Of a stretch of 42,563 nucleotides of DNA, positions 1 to 6,042 are shown piece by piece. Origin of the DNA: CAZNJQ01 sp964573545 (GTDB taxonomy: Bacteria > Patescibacteriota > Minisyncoccia > Phycocordibacterales > UBA2135); the NCBI GenBank assembly GCA_964573545.1, contig CAZNJQ010000004.1, positions 1 through 42,563 on the forward strand, given 5' to 3'. The notes under the pieces are model-generated. The model made no database searches and was not told the DNA's origin. It saw nothing but the letters and a program-made list of their open reading frames with translations. The position numbers and the translations under genes were made by a program. Within the stretch, counting starts at the first letter, position 1, and every line of letters begins with the position of its first letter.

Positions 1-59
1 TATACATGCTTGAATATTACATCGAGGTGATTCCAAGCTATTGGGATATTACGGGTTGT

Positions 60-88
60 TTGACAAATTGATGGATATATGCTAGTCT
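60..88 (+). promoter_or_regulatory. Promoter of the first secreted-protein gene
   Basis: A perfect -35 TTGACA (60-65) is followed by a 17-nt spacer and a -10-like TAGTCT (83-88). It predicts a start near 95 and a leader of about 70 nt before the ATG at 166. The remainder of 1-165 shows no gene that I can support. A conventional promoter with a long leader contrasts with most genes of this window. Confidence 0.6.
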
Positions 89-165
89 TTTAAACAGAAA
101 GCGTGGTGCTGTTTAATTCAGTTGTAGCACCTGATCAGTGACAACTTCAACGAGGGAGTCCTCCG

Positions 166-738
166 ATGAAACCGACATCCGTATTACTATTGCTTATTCT
201 CTCGCTCACGACATACTTACCCGCCGCCAATAATGCGCTGGCGGGAGAGAGCCAGATGAACGTTGCCGCCATCGGATCCTCAGACGGCACAATCAAGATT
301 GGACTTCCCGACCGGTGGAATCTTGATAAGAAAAACGAAAATGCATCGTTTTGGTGGGCAAATTTTGTTGACTCCCGCCGTGATGCCAATATTTTCGTCT
401 CTATGGAGCGAAAGATTGGGTATGGTTACCGCCATCCGCTCCTCGATGATTGGGGAAAAGATTTCGCAGAAAAACAGATCAAGCGTTACGCTGGAAACTA
501 CTCATACGAGATTCGCGGCATAACAAAAAAAACGGCGACGCTTGGATCCGGACAAATAGTGGAATTCTCCATCTACAAGCTCTCCATAAACGGAAATTGG
601 CGGGAAGTCGTGTTCGCCATCCTGTCGTCAAAAGACGACAATCGTCGGGTTTTGGTCGAGATCTATCAAACAGCAACCCACGGCGACATGTCAGATCATA
701 TAGAATTAGTCGCAAGAGGAATTTTTTTCAGCGACTAA
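166..738 (+). CDS. Secreted protein of unknown function (190 aa)
   Basis: I do not recognise this family. The N-terminus is a clear export signal: a lysine at residue 3, a leucine-rich core over residues 6-18 and a likely cleavage site near residues 21-27 (ANNALAG). The mature part of about 165 residues is mixed alpha/beta, rich in Trp, Tyr and charged residues, with no Cys and no metal motif that I can name. The start is supported by a purine-rich GAGGGAG just upstream of the ATG. The gene stands alone between its own promoter and a strong terminator, so it is probably a one-gene transcript. A mature part of this size suits a soluble envelope or extracellular protein. That export is inferred from the signal peptide only. 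Confidence 0.75.
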   Translation: MKPTSVLLLLILSLTTYLPAANNALAGESQMNVAAIGSSDGTIKIGLPDRWNLDKKNENASFWWANFVDSRRDANIFVSMERKIGYGYRHPLLDDWGKDFAEKQIKRYAGNYSYEIRGITKKTATLGSGQIVEFSIYKLSINGNWREVVFAILSSKDDNRRVLVEIYQTATHGDMSDHIELVARGIFFSD

Positions 739-752
739 TCACGATGTGGCTA

Positions 753-789
753 AAAAAGGTTGGATTTTAACAGGTCCGACCTTTTTATT
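753..789 (+). terminator. Rho-independent terminator
   Basis: A 12-bp stem (753-764 with 775-786, one G-U pair) closes a 10-nt loop. The right arm ends in five Ts and runs into a T-rich stretch. It lies 14 nt after the stop of the secreted-protein gene. Confidence 0.8.
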
Positions 790-797
790 TTTAGCCG

Positions 798-826
798 TTG
801 ACTTTTCAAGACTTGGTCGCTAATCT
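798..826 (+). promoter_or_regulatory. Promoter of the 109-aa gene
   Basis: TTGACT (798-803), a 17-nt spacer and TAATCT (821-826) give a good sigma-70-type promoter. The expected start is near 833, leaving a leader of about 30 nt that contains a GAAGG eight bases before the ATG. Confidence 0.65.
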
Positions 827-862
827 TGTAGCAGTTTCGTTGCATAAACGAAGGTACGCACG

Positions 863-1192
863 ATGTGCGAATATCCGGCGCTCGCTCTGCTTGTCAGAAA
901 AAAGGCGGCTGAGTTGACGCCCGCCGAACACGCGGCAATACGGGAGCGTCTTCCCGGGCTCGTTGTGCGACATGAGAGCATCGACCCTAAAACGCCTAAC
1001 GAATTTCGAGAACAACACAGGCAATTAAAACCGGAACTTGTTGTTTTTTTCCTGTCCAAGAAGGCGGAAGTTGTCGGGGCCGGAGCGGAGTGGAAATGGT
1101 CAAACTTTGGACTTCTGTTGACGCTTGCCGAAGAGATTCCCGGACTGCTCATCCTCGACGAGGAAACAATTGAAAAAAATCTTGCACGCTAG
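863..1192 (+). CDS. Small cytoplasmic protein of unknown function (109 aa)
   Basis: No recognised family. The protein has no signal peptide and no membrane segment. An amphipathic helical start (residues 1-30) with many Ala, Glu and Arg is followed by alternating hydrophobic strands (LVVFFL at about 60-65, GLLLTL and GLLILD in the last third), which suggests a small alpha/beta fold. The start is supported by GAAGG eight bases upstream and by the promoter 40 bases upstream. Like its upstream neighbour it is a solitary unit with its own promoter and terminator. The two may be a small accessory block beside the rpsT-ruvA region. Nothing in the sequence shows a catalytic motif. Confidence 0.6.
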   Translation: MCEYPALALLVRKKAAELTPAEHAAIRERLPGLVVRHESIDPKTPNEFREQHRQLKPELVVFFLSKKAEVVGAGAEWKWSNFGLLLTLAEEIPGLLILDEETIEKNLAR

Positions 1193-1215
1193 CAAGTGCA
1201 CCGTACTGCTGTACC

Positions 1216-1245
1216 AAAATCGCCCCCGTACCGGAGGCGATTTTT
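1216..1245. terminator. Bidirectional terminator
   Basis: AAAATCGCC (1217-1225) pairs with GGCGATTTT (1237-1245) across a short GC-rich loop region, with T runs on both strands. It can end the 109-aa gene on the plus strand and rpsT on the minus strand, which faces it from 1299. Confidence 0.75.
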
Positions 1246-1270
1246 AATTTATTGCAGATCGTCCGCGAAC

Positions 1271-1292
1271 ACCTCGCCCCTTAGGGCGGGGT
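1271..1292. repeat. GC-rich palindrome, REP-like
   Basis: CGCCC (1275-1279), a CTTA loop and GGGCG (1284-1288) form a short hairpin with GC-rich flanks just downstream of rpsT. No T tract follows on either strand, so it is not an obvious terminator. It resembles in style the palindrome at 26181-26200. Confidence 0.4.
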
Positions 1293-1298
1293 CTGGCT

Positions 1299-1562
1299 TC
1301 ATGTCGTTTTTTTCACAAGAAGCGCCAACCGCGACTTCTTCCGCGCGGCGGCGTTTTTCTTGATGACGCCCGTTTTCGCCGCCTTATCGATCGCCGCATA
1401 CGCGGCCGGAAGCTCGTGCGCGGCATCCGCGTATTTTTTAAGCGAAACGAGTTTTTTTACGTTCTTAACCGCCCCGCGCATGATTTTTTTCCGTTCGTCG
1501 TTCATGGCTTTTTTCCGGAGCGACGAGCGAAGCGCCTTTTTTGCTGATGATGTGATGGGCAT
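1299..1562 (-). CDS. rpsT: 30S ribosomal protein S20 (bS20)
   Basis: bS20 binds 16S rRNA near the bottom of the 30S body and is needed for assembly. The 87-residue length is normal for the family. The protein is very basic and alanine-rich, and shows the expected layout of three long helices: PITSSAKKALRSSLRKKAMN at the N-terminus, a middle helix around KKYADAAHELPAAYAAID, and a C-terminal helix ending in RKKSRLALLVKKTT. It is encoded opposite to its neighbours. The region just upstream of the ATG is unusual: instead of a ribosome binding site there is an array of heptamers starting 3 bases from the start codon. Transcription probably ends at the bidirectional hairpin at 1216-1245. Confidence 0.93.
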   Translation of the reverse strand: MPITSSAKKALRSSLRKKAMNDERKKIMRGAVKNVKKLVSLKKYADAAHELPAAYAAIDKAAKTGVIKKNAAARKKSRLALLVKKTT

Positions 1563-1565
1563 GGT

Positions 1566-1605
1566 TTAGGTGTTAGGTGTTAGGTGTTAGGTGTTAGGTG
1601 TTAGG
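1566..1605. repeat. Heptamer tandem array TTAGGTG
   Basis: Five perfect copies of TTAGGTG (1566-1600) plus a partial sixth (TTAGG, 1601-1605). The array abuts the rpsT start codon on the minus strand, where it reads CACCTAA, so it occupies the place of the leader and ribosome binding site. A related heptamer array lies inside ksgA at 39642-39669. Confidence 0.95.
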
Positions 1606-1713
1606 AAATTTTTATGTTCCCAACCCTTACTATCTAACGCGGCTGTCACATAATTACAATAGCGTATCAAACGGCAACATATTTTGCAAATAGATGAGTT
1701 TTTCGCAGTGCGC

Positions 1714-1719
1714 TATACT
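1714..1719 (+). promoter_or_regulatory. -10 element for leaderless ruvA mRNA
   Basis: TATACT ends exactly 7 nt before the ATG at 1727. Transcription would start at about the A of the start codon. No convincing -35 is visible. The position supports the internal ATG as the true start of ruvA. Confidence 0.55.
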
Positions 1720-1726
1720 AAGAATA

Positions 1727-2299
1727 ATGATAATGCAGCTCCGCGGCCGTCTGGCGCACAAAGAAATAAATTTTGCGGTACTTGACGTTCAGGGAGTTGG
1801 TTATAAAGTGCGTACCTTGGCGGACACCGTGTCGGGGAAGCACCCCGGCGACGAGGTGCTTTTCTGGACACATCTTGCCGTCCGGGAAGACGCCTTAGAG
1901 CTCTACGGGTTCGGAGACCGCGATGAATTGTCGTTTTTTGAGCTCCTCATCGCGATCTCGGGCATCGGTCCGAAGTCCGCGCTTGCCATCATGAACCTGG
2001 CGAGCGTCCCGGAACTTAAAAAAGCGATCGCGGCGGGCGACACGCACTATCTCACAAAAGTCTCCGGCATCGGAAAGAAAAACGCGGCGAAGATCGTCCT
2101 TGAACTCAAGGATATATTTATAAAGACGGGGCATGCGGGGAATGCGCATTCGCTTAAAGAGGAAACGGATGCCTTGCTCGCATTGACCTCACTGGGATAC
2201 ACCAGAGAAGAAGCGCGGAACGCTCTCGGAAAGATCACTGGCGCGGAAACGACTACTGGCGAAAAAGTGAAGGAAGCCCTCAAAATCCTCTCGCGATAG
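1727..2299 (+). CDS. ruvA: Holliday junction branch migration complex subunit RuvA
   Basis: RuvA binds four-way DNA junctions as a tetramer and loads the RuvB motor. The 190-residue protein has the N-terminal OB-fold (MIMQLRGRLAHKE then VGYKV), the two helix-hairpin-helix motifs of domain II (ISGIGPKSALAIM and VSGIGKKNAAKIVLELKD), and a C-terminal domain III (YTREEARNAL) that contacts RuvB. I start it at 1727 rather than at the in-frame ATG at 1694. MIMQLRG aligns with the usual MIGRLRG start, and a -10 hexamer lies 7 nt upstream of 1727. Another ATG at 1733 is possible. The partners ruvB (13379) and ruvC (15102) are elsewhere in the window. The MurE-like gene follows after 18 nt, probably on the same transcript. 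Confidence 0.95.
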   Translation: MIMQLRGRLAHKEINFAVLDVQGVGYKVRTLADTVSGKHPGDEVLFWTHLAVREDALELYGFGDRDELSFFELLIAISGIGPKSALAIMNLASVPELKKAIAAGDTHYLTKVSGIGKKNAAKIVLELKDIFIKTGHAGNAHSLKEETDALLALTSLGYTREEARNALGKITGAETTTGEKVKEALKILSR

Positions 2300-2317
2300 T
2301 GGAAAAAACGGACCACG

Positions 2318-3607
2318 ATGCAAAATTACTTTTTTACCATCAAAAGCCGGTTCCAAGCAGCGCTTAAAAAAATATTCCCTGAAAAGATCTGGAGAAGGCT
2401 TGAAACGGTATACCATTTTACGCTCGCATTTCTTGCGGCGCTCCTCTACCGCTTCCCCTCGCGCCGCATATTCGTGATAGGCGTCACGGGAACAAAGGGA
2501 AAGACGACGGTTGCCGAGCTTTTGAGTGCAATTCTCGAAGAGGCCGGATACAAAACCGCTGTCTCAAATACTGTGAGATTCAAGATCGGCGCCGAGTCGT
2601 ACGACAACACTATGAAAATGACGATGCCGGGGCGATTCTTCCTGCAGCGCTTCCTTCGGCGCGCGGTCAGGGAAAGATGCGGCTATGCGATCATTGAAAC
2701 GACGTCGGAAGGCGCGCGGCAGTTCCGGGACCGCTTCATCGAGCTAAACGCCCTTATTTTTACAAATCTCGCACCTGAGCACATTGAATCTCACGGTTCA
2801 TACGAAAAATACCGCGATGCAAAACTTTCTATTGCCAAACGAATCCTGAAATCACGGAAAAAGCGCCGCTTCCTTGTGGTAAACAGAGACGACAAAGAAG
2901 CACCTGCTTTTCTCAACATCGGCGTTCCGGAGACATACGGTTTCTCCCTCGCTGATGCCATGCCGTACACTGTAAAAAAAGAAGGGGTTTCTTTATCAGT
3001 TCGCGATATTCCGATTCATTCCAAACTCTCCGGCATTTTTAATATCTATAACATGCTCGCTGCGGCAACCTGCGCCGAACATCTGGGAATAGGCGCCGAC
3101 ACTGTTGCGCGCGCATTTTCGAAATTTTCCGGTATTCCGGGCCGGATGGAAAAAATCGACCTCGGCCAAGATTTCACCGTCATCGTCGATTACGCGCACA
3201 CGCCCGACTCGTTGCTTAAGGTGTACGAGGTATTCCAAAATGCGAAAAAAATCTGCGTCCTGGGAGGCACGGGTGGAGGAAGAGACGCGTGGAAACGCCC
3301 CGAGATGGGAAAAATAGCCGACGCATACTGCTCAAAAATAATTCTCACGAACGAAGACCCCTATGATGAAAACCCAATGGAGATAGTGCATACTATAAAA
3401 GAAGGCATCAGGCGTCCGGTGGCAGAAATTATCATCGACCGGCGGGAAGCGATACGAAAAGCACTTGAGTCGGCAGAAACGGGAGATGTTGTCATTATCA
3501 CCGGCAAGGGAAGCGATCCGTACATCATGGGGCCATCGGGAACGCGGCTTCCGTGGAGTGACGCTCTAGTGGCAAGAGAAGAGCTGGCAAAAATGCTCGC
3601 CGCATAA
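2318..3607 (+). CDS. MurE-like Mur ligase lacking the N-terminal UDP-binding domain
   Basis: Mur ligases add amino acids to UDP-MurNAc (peptide) using ATP. The central ATPase domain is clear: P-loop GVTGTKGKTT at residues 55-64 and TNLAPEHIESHG near 150, the MurE-type counterpart of TNLxxDHxxxHG. The C-terminal ligase domain has VDYAHTPDSL, LGGTGGGRDAWKRPEMG and ITGKGSDPY. At 429 residues it is shorter than usual MurE (about 490) because the first domain is missing. The P-loop starts at residue 55 rather than near 110, preceded only by a basic, hydrophobic segment (VYHFTLAFLAALLY, 31-44) that may bind the membrane. The MurE substrate motif DNPR is replaced by TNEDPYDENP, so meso-diaminopimelate selection is doubtful. 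The fold is certain. The substrate (UDP-MurNAc-dipeptide or another acceptor) is not. Confidence 0.82.
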   Translation: MQNYFFTIKSRFQAALKKIFPEKIWRRLETVYHFTLAFLAALLYRFPSRRIFVIGVTGTKGKTTVAELLSAILEEAGYKTAVSNTVRFKIGAESYDNTMKMTMPGRFFLQRFLRRAVRERCGYAIIETTSEGARQFRDRFIELNALIFTNLAPEHIESHGSYEKYRDAKLSIAKRILKSRKKRRFLVVNRDDKEAPAFLNIGVPETYGFSLADAMPYTVKKEGVSLSVRDIPIHSKLSGIFNIYNMLAAATCAEHLGIGADTVARAFSKFSGIPGRMEKIDLGQDFTVIVDYAHTPDSLLKVYEVFQNAKKICVLGGTGGGRDAWKRPEMGKIADAYCSKIILTNEDPYDENPMEIVHTIKEGIRRPVAEIIIDRREAIRKALESAETGDVVIITGKGSDPYIMGPSGTRLPWSDALVAREELAKMLAA

Positions 3608-3674
3608 CTTGCACTGTGCGTACTACGAGGAAGTGCTCTCTTTACTTCATAATTTTAAAAACTTTCTGACTTTT

Positions 3675-3746
3675 ATGAATTTTGTCAGCGTTATCATCTT
3701 CGGCATCATCATCTTCTTTATATTACTAATCCTTTCTTATTACTGA
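3675..3746 (+). CDS. Possible 23-aa single-span membrane peptide
   Basis: A short frame encodes MNFVSVIIFGIIIFFILLIL followed by SYY: almost entirely Ile, Leu, Phe and Val, long enough for one membrane span. It ends one base before the ATG of the lamin-tail protein gene, a spacing seen in coupled operons. No ribosome binding site or clear -10 is visible, so it could be a chance frame. Its composition and tight spacing are the only support. Confidence 0.3.
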   Translation: MNFVSVIIFGIIIFFILLILSYY

Positions 3747-3747
3747 T

Positions 3748-4629
3748 ATGGACCTTTTACGTTTCACCCTGCTTGTTTTGGCGCTTATGTGGCTCGGATG
3801 GTTCCTTATGGGAGGACCGGAAAGCGGGCGTGTCCGAAACGCCTTCCTCAAGCCGCCGGCGCCGCTTAATACGGGAGAGACGTACGGGCCCGGGATTTCA
3901 ATAGGCGGCGTACAGGGCGAAACAAAAGAGCCGGCGGAAGTTCCGGGAACAGAACCGAAGTCTCTCTTTGTGGATGCGGTTTCGATCTACGTGGGAAATG
4001 CACGTGCAGGAAATCCGCAGGAGGAATACATAGAAATCGCGGCATCGGGAAGCAATACGCAGCCGGTTAACATCACCGGATGGAAATTGAAAAGCGCAAC
4101 AAGCGAGAATGAAGCAGTTATCGGCACCGGGGTATATCTGCCGTTTGGCGAAACAGTCAATAAAGAAGACAAAATCTTTTTAAATCCCGGAGACCGGGCG
4201 ATTATCGCGACAGGAGAATCGCCGCGGGGTATTTCGTTCCGGACCAACACATGCACAGGATATTTTGAACAATTCCAAGATTTCTATCCTACACTTCCGA
4301 AAGAGTGCCCGTATCAATCCGATGAAGTTCGTGCCCGTGCGGAGACAAAAACACTCGGGGATGCCTGCCTCGATTATCTCGATACGCTGCCGCGATGCGA
4401 AGCCCATGTAAAAGCCGCGCCTATCGGCGTATCGTCCGCGTGTAACGACTATATCAATGAGCGGATACATTATCGCGGATGCCTTGAAGTCCACAAAAAC
4501 GATACGAGTTTTTATAAAAAAGAATGGCGGATCTTCCTCGGGAAGAAAGAGGAACTTTGGAAAGAACGTCGCGAAACAATTAAACTCCTTGATACGGAGG
4601 GGCGTATCGTCACCTCCGTCTCGTACTAG
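3748..4629 (+). CDS. Membrane-anchored protein with a lamin-tail-like domain
   Basis: The first 20 residues (LLRFTLLVLALMWLGWFLM) form a membrane anchor or uncleaved signal. A Pro/Gly/Glu-rich linker follows (about 35-75). Residues 75-150 look like a lamin-tail (LTD) beta-sandwich: EEYIEIAASGSN, NITGWKLKS, and LNPGDRAIIATGESP are the typical strand motifs. The C-terminal part (about 160-293) holds six cysteines, among them CTGYFEQF, KECPYQ, DACLDYLDTLPRC and SSACNDY, and ends with VTSVSY-type strands. Related N-anchored LTD proteins are common in Parcubacteria, but their role is unknown. Here it would display the LTD domain outside the membrane. A weak -10-like TCTTAT lies 7 nt before the ATG. 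The gene converges on trmH, with only 3 bases between the stops. Confidence 0.65.
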   Translation: MDLLRFTLLVLALMWLGWFLMGGPESGRVRNAFLKPPAPLNTGETYGPGISIGGVQGETKEPAEVPGTEPKSLFVDAVSIYVGNARAGNPQEEYIEIAASGSNTQPVNITGWKLKSATSENEAVIGTGVYLPFGETVNKEDKIFLNPGDRAIIATGESPRGISFRTNTCTGYFEQFQDFYPTLPKECPYQSDEVRARAETKTLGDACLDYLDTLPRCEAHVKAAPIGVSSACNDYINERIHYRGCLEVHKNDTSFYKKEWRIFLGKKEELWKERRETIKLLDTEGRIVTSVSY

Positions 4630-4632
4630 AAC

Positions 4633-5178
4633 TCACAATCGGAGCATTCCAAAAAGCGCAATTCCGACGGCGACTGAAACATTAAGTGATTCTTTTCCGC
4701 GGCGTGTATGCCGCGGATGGTGAGCCTGCCGAACCACTTTCCCACGCATCGGAATCTCCGCGACAACATGAACTGCGTCGAGAACGGCTTCGGGAAGTCC
4801 TTCCACTTCGTTCCCGAAGACGAAAACTGATTTTCTTGGAACAGGAACAGTGCGATACTGCTCTGCCGTGGGTGACTGCTCAACGGCAATGACGCGATAT
4901 CCTTTCTTCTTGAGCATCCGGATGAGCGGAAGAATTTCTTCATTCTGTTCCCACCGCACCCACTTCTCGGCGCCAAGCGCGGCTTTTGCGACATCGCGCC
5001 GCTCTCTTCCGAAGCGGTCAATGGGCGCGGGTGTGTAGCCGGTAAGATAGATTTTTGACACACCTGCCGCGTCAGCTGTTCTCAATATCGCCCCGACATT
5101 GTGTGCGCTCCGTATGTCATGCAGAACAAGCACGACATCTCTTTTCTTTGCCGGAGCGCGTTTTTTCTTTGAGTCCAT
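4633..5178 (-). CDS. SpoU/TrmH-family RNA 2'-O-methyltransferase with an in-frame insertion
   Basis: SPOUT methyltransferases transfer a methyl group from S-adenosylmethionine to ribose 2'-OH in tRNA or rRNA. The three SpoU motifs are present: DIRSAHNVGAILRTADAAG (21-39) with the catalytic Arg, VFGNEVEGLP (120-129), and IPMRG...ESLNVSVAVGIALF (142-175). Motif 3, part of the SAM-binding knot, is split by about 15 extra residues (148-162, VVRQAHHPRHTRRGK) encoded by a REP-like palindrome. The protein is short (181 aa) and lacks an N-terminal substrate-binding domain, so its RNA target cannot be named. A -10 TATACT lies exactly 7 nt before the ATG, predicting a leaderless mRNA divergent from the small membrane protein gene. 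Confidence 0.88.
   Translation of the reverse strand: MDSKKKRAPAKKRDVVLVLHDIRSAHNVGAILRTADAAGVSKIYLTGYTPAPIDRFGRERRDVAKAALGAEKWVRWEQNEEILPLIRMLKKKGYRVIAVEQSPTAEQYRTVPVPRKSVFVFGNEVEGLPEAVLDAVHVVAEIPMRGKVVRQAHHPRHTRRGKESLNVSVAVGIALFGMLRL
4692..4740. repeat. REP-like palindromic insertion inside trmH
   Basis: The hairpin CCGCGGC (4697-4703), loop GTGTAT, GCCGCGG (4710-4716) is joined to GGTGAGCCTGCCGAACCAC (4719-4737). The unit is about 45 bp, flanked by a short CTTT direct repeat (4692-4695 and 4737-4740), and adds 15 codons in frame. From memory, the peptide RQAHHP and the string GAGCCTGCCGAA recur as interspersed short repeats in many environmental bacterial genomes. I cannot check that here. 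Confidence 0.7.
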
Positions 5179-5185
5179 ACCGAGT

Positions 5186-5214
5186 AGTATACGAAATTTT
5201 GGGTATGCTACAAT
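5186..5214. promoter_or_regulatory. Back-to-back leaderless promoters (trmH / small membrane protein)
   Basis: On the minus strand TATACT (5191-5186) lies 7 nt before the trmH ATG. On the plus strand TACAAT (5209-5214, preceded by TGC as an extended -10) lies 6 nt before the ATG at 5221. Only 42 bp separate the two start codons, so polymerases on the two promoters would occlude each other. Confidence 0.55.
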
Positions 5215-5220
5215 ATGCTA

Positions 5221-5571
5221 ATGCTTTCGCTGTTTCCAGACCTGTTCTCATTCTCGCTTGCCGCTCCGTTCATTATAAGAATATTCCTCGGGGTATATTT
5301 TCTCATATATGGAATTACCGCCGTCCGGAACGCATTCCGAGAGAGCCCGGTCAAAAAATCCCCTCTCTTTGCGGGAAGCGCCGTTGCGATTTTAAGCGCC
5401 GGTATCCTTGTTGGGTTTCTGACACAGGGAGCGGCCGCGATTCTCGTCCTGTTTTCCGTCTGGAGCGCGTGGCGAACGCAGAACAAAACAACGCACCTCC
5501 TCCTCTTTGCAATGGCGCTCTCCCTCCTTTTCTCCGGCGCCGGATTTTTTGCATTTGATTTGCCGCTCTAG
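5221..5571 (+). CDS. Small polytopic membrane protein of unknown function
   Basis: About 116 residues with four hydrophobic segments: around residues 8-30, 45-63, 65-80 and 92-112. Short charged loops (RNAFRESPVKKS and WRTQNKTTH) separate them. The size and four-helix layout resemble DoxX-like or other small membrane families, but I see no diagnostic residue and do not assign one. Two in-frame ATG codons exist, at 5215 and 5221. I prefer 5221 because the -10 TACAAT ends 6 nt before it and overlaps the region just before the first ATG. The gene is divergent from trmH. Confidence 0.6.
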   Translation: MLSLFPDLFSFSLAAPFIIRIFLGVYFLIYGITAVRNAFRESPVKKSPLFAGSAVAILSAGILVGFLTQGAAAILVLFSVWSAWRTQNKTTHLLLFAMALSLLFSGAGFFAFDLPL

Positions 5572-5606
5572 TTAATTAATTAACGGCGCTAGAAGGCGCT
5601 AGAACG

Positions 5607-5640
5607 AACGCGCTGTGTATTCATTAAGGACGCGCGTTTT
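5607..5640 (+). terminator. Probable terminator
   Basis: ACGCGC (5608-5613) pairs with GCGCGT (5632-5637) across an 18-nt loop and is followed by TTTTTC. The long loop makes it weak. It lies between the small membrane protein gene and the convergent tRNA. A direct repeat GGCGCTAGAA (5585-5594 and 5595-5604) precedes it. Confidence 0.45.
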
Positions 5641-5649
5641 TCTTAAAAA

Positions 5650-5722
5650 TCCGCCCACCAGGATTTGAACCTGGGACCATCTCCTTAAAAGGGAGCTGCT
5701 CTACCGACTGAGCTATGGGCGG
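5650..5722 (-). tRNA. tRNA-Lys (anticodon TTT)
   Basis: On the minus strand the acceptor arm CCGCCCA pairs with TGGGCGG, with discriminator A. The D arm is AGCTCAGTCGGTAGAGC, the anticodon arm CTCCC-TTTTAAG-GAG carries TTT, and the T arm contains the standard GGTTCAAATCC. The length is 73 nt. The 3' CCA is not encoded, so it must be added by a nucleotidyltransferase. A run of Ts directly after the gene may act in termination. Confidence 0.97.
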
Positions 5723-5731
5723 AACTGAAAT

Positions 5732-5759
5732 ACTATACCACACGTATACATGGTTTCAA
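5732..5759 (-). promoter_or_regulatory. Promoter of tRNA-Lys
   Basis: On the minus strand TTGAAA (5759-5754) is followed by a 16-nt spacer and TATAGT (5737-5732), with TGG just before it as an extended -10. The start would be about 9 nt before the mature tRNA. Confidence 0.65.
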
Positions 5760-5799
5760 ATTCCATTTGACGGAGGGTATATTTGCGCCATGCAGTAAT

Positions 5800-5808
5800 T
5801 TATCCACA
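5800..5808 (+). promoter_or_regulatory. Isolated perfect DnaA box
   Basis: TTATCCACA matches the DnaA-box consensus exactly, about 16 kb from the putative origin, in the 320-nt gene-free stretch between tRNA-Lys and holA. A single 9-mer can occur by chance. Another perfect copy lies at 38745-38753 on the other strand. Confidence 0.4.
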
Positions 5809-5896
5809 CAAGTACCATTTACAAAAAAACTGCGTGAGATAAAATGTAAGCAGAATACAAATCGATTTTGAGCGAAACAGAAGGCCCTTTAGGCCA

Positions 5897-5997
5897 TATA
5901 ATCATTCGCATAATTCAAATACTATTTGTTTGTTCCATATCCAAACTCCTTTAAGCCCGATTGCTGAAGTCCGCAACATCGTTGCGGATTTCTTTTT
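5897..5997 (+). ncRNA. Candidate small RNA of about 90 nt
   Basis: The gene-free stretch 5723-6042 lies between two minus-strand genes, yet it contains a strong plus-strand terminator: TCCGCAAC (5970-5977), loop ATC, GTTGCGGA (5981-5988), then TTTCTTTTTT. Upstream a perfect TATAAT (5897-5902) could start transcription near 5909. The -35 region is poor. No plus-strand frame of useful length lies between them, so an RNA gene is the simplest reading. A GGCC-CTTTA-GGCC hairpin overlaps the promoter. I do not recognise the RNA as a known family. Confidence 0.4.
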
Positions 5998-6042
5998 TAT
6001 CCGCCGCAACTTAGCAGGGGCGGATGTGTCTCGCTCCGGGTT

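Noticed and set aside
1..165. Gene fragment at the left edge
   Set aside because: No open frame with coding character reaches the edge. Only the promoter at 60-88 can be supported.
1566..1605. CRISPR-like or telomere-like array at rpsT
   Set aside because: The 7-bp units have no spacers and no cas genes are near. A telomere role has no support inside a gene-dense chromosome region.
5055..5558. 167-codon open frame across the trmH start and the small membrane protein gene
   Set aside because: It is out of frame with both recognised genes and crosses their divergent promoter region. Its composition is Arg/Cys/Ser-rich, typical of a shadow frame.
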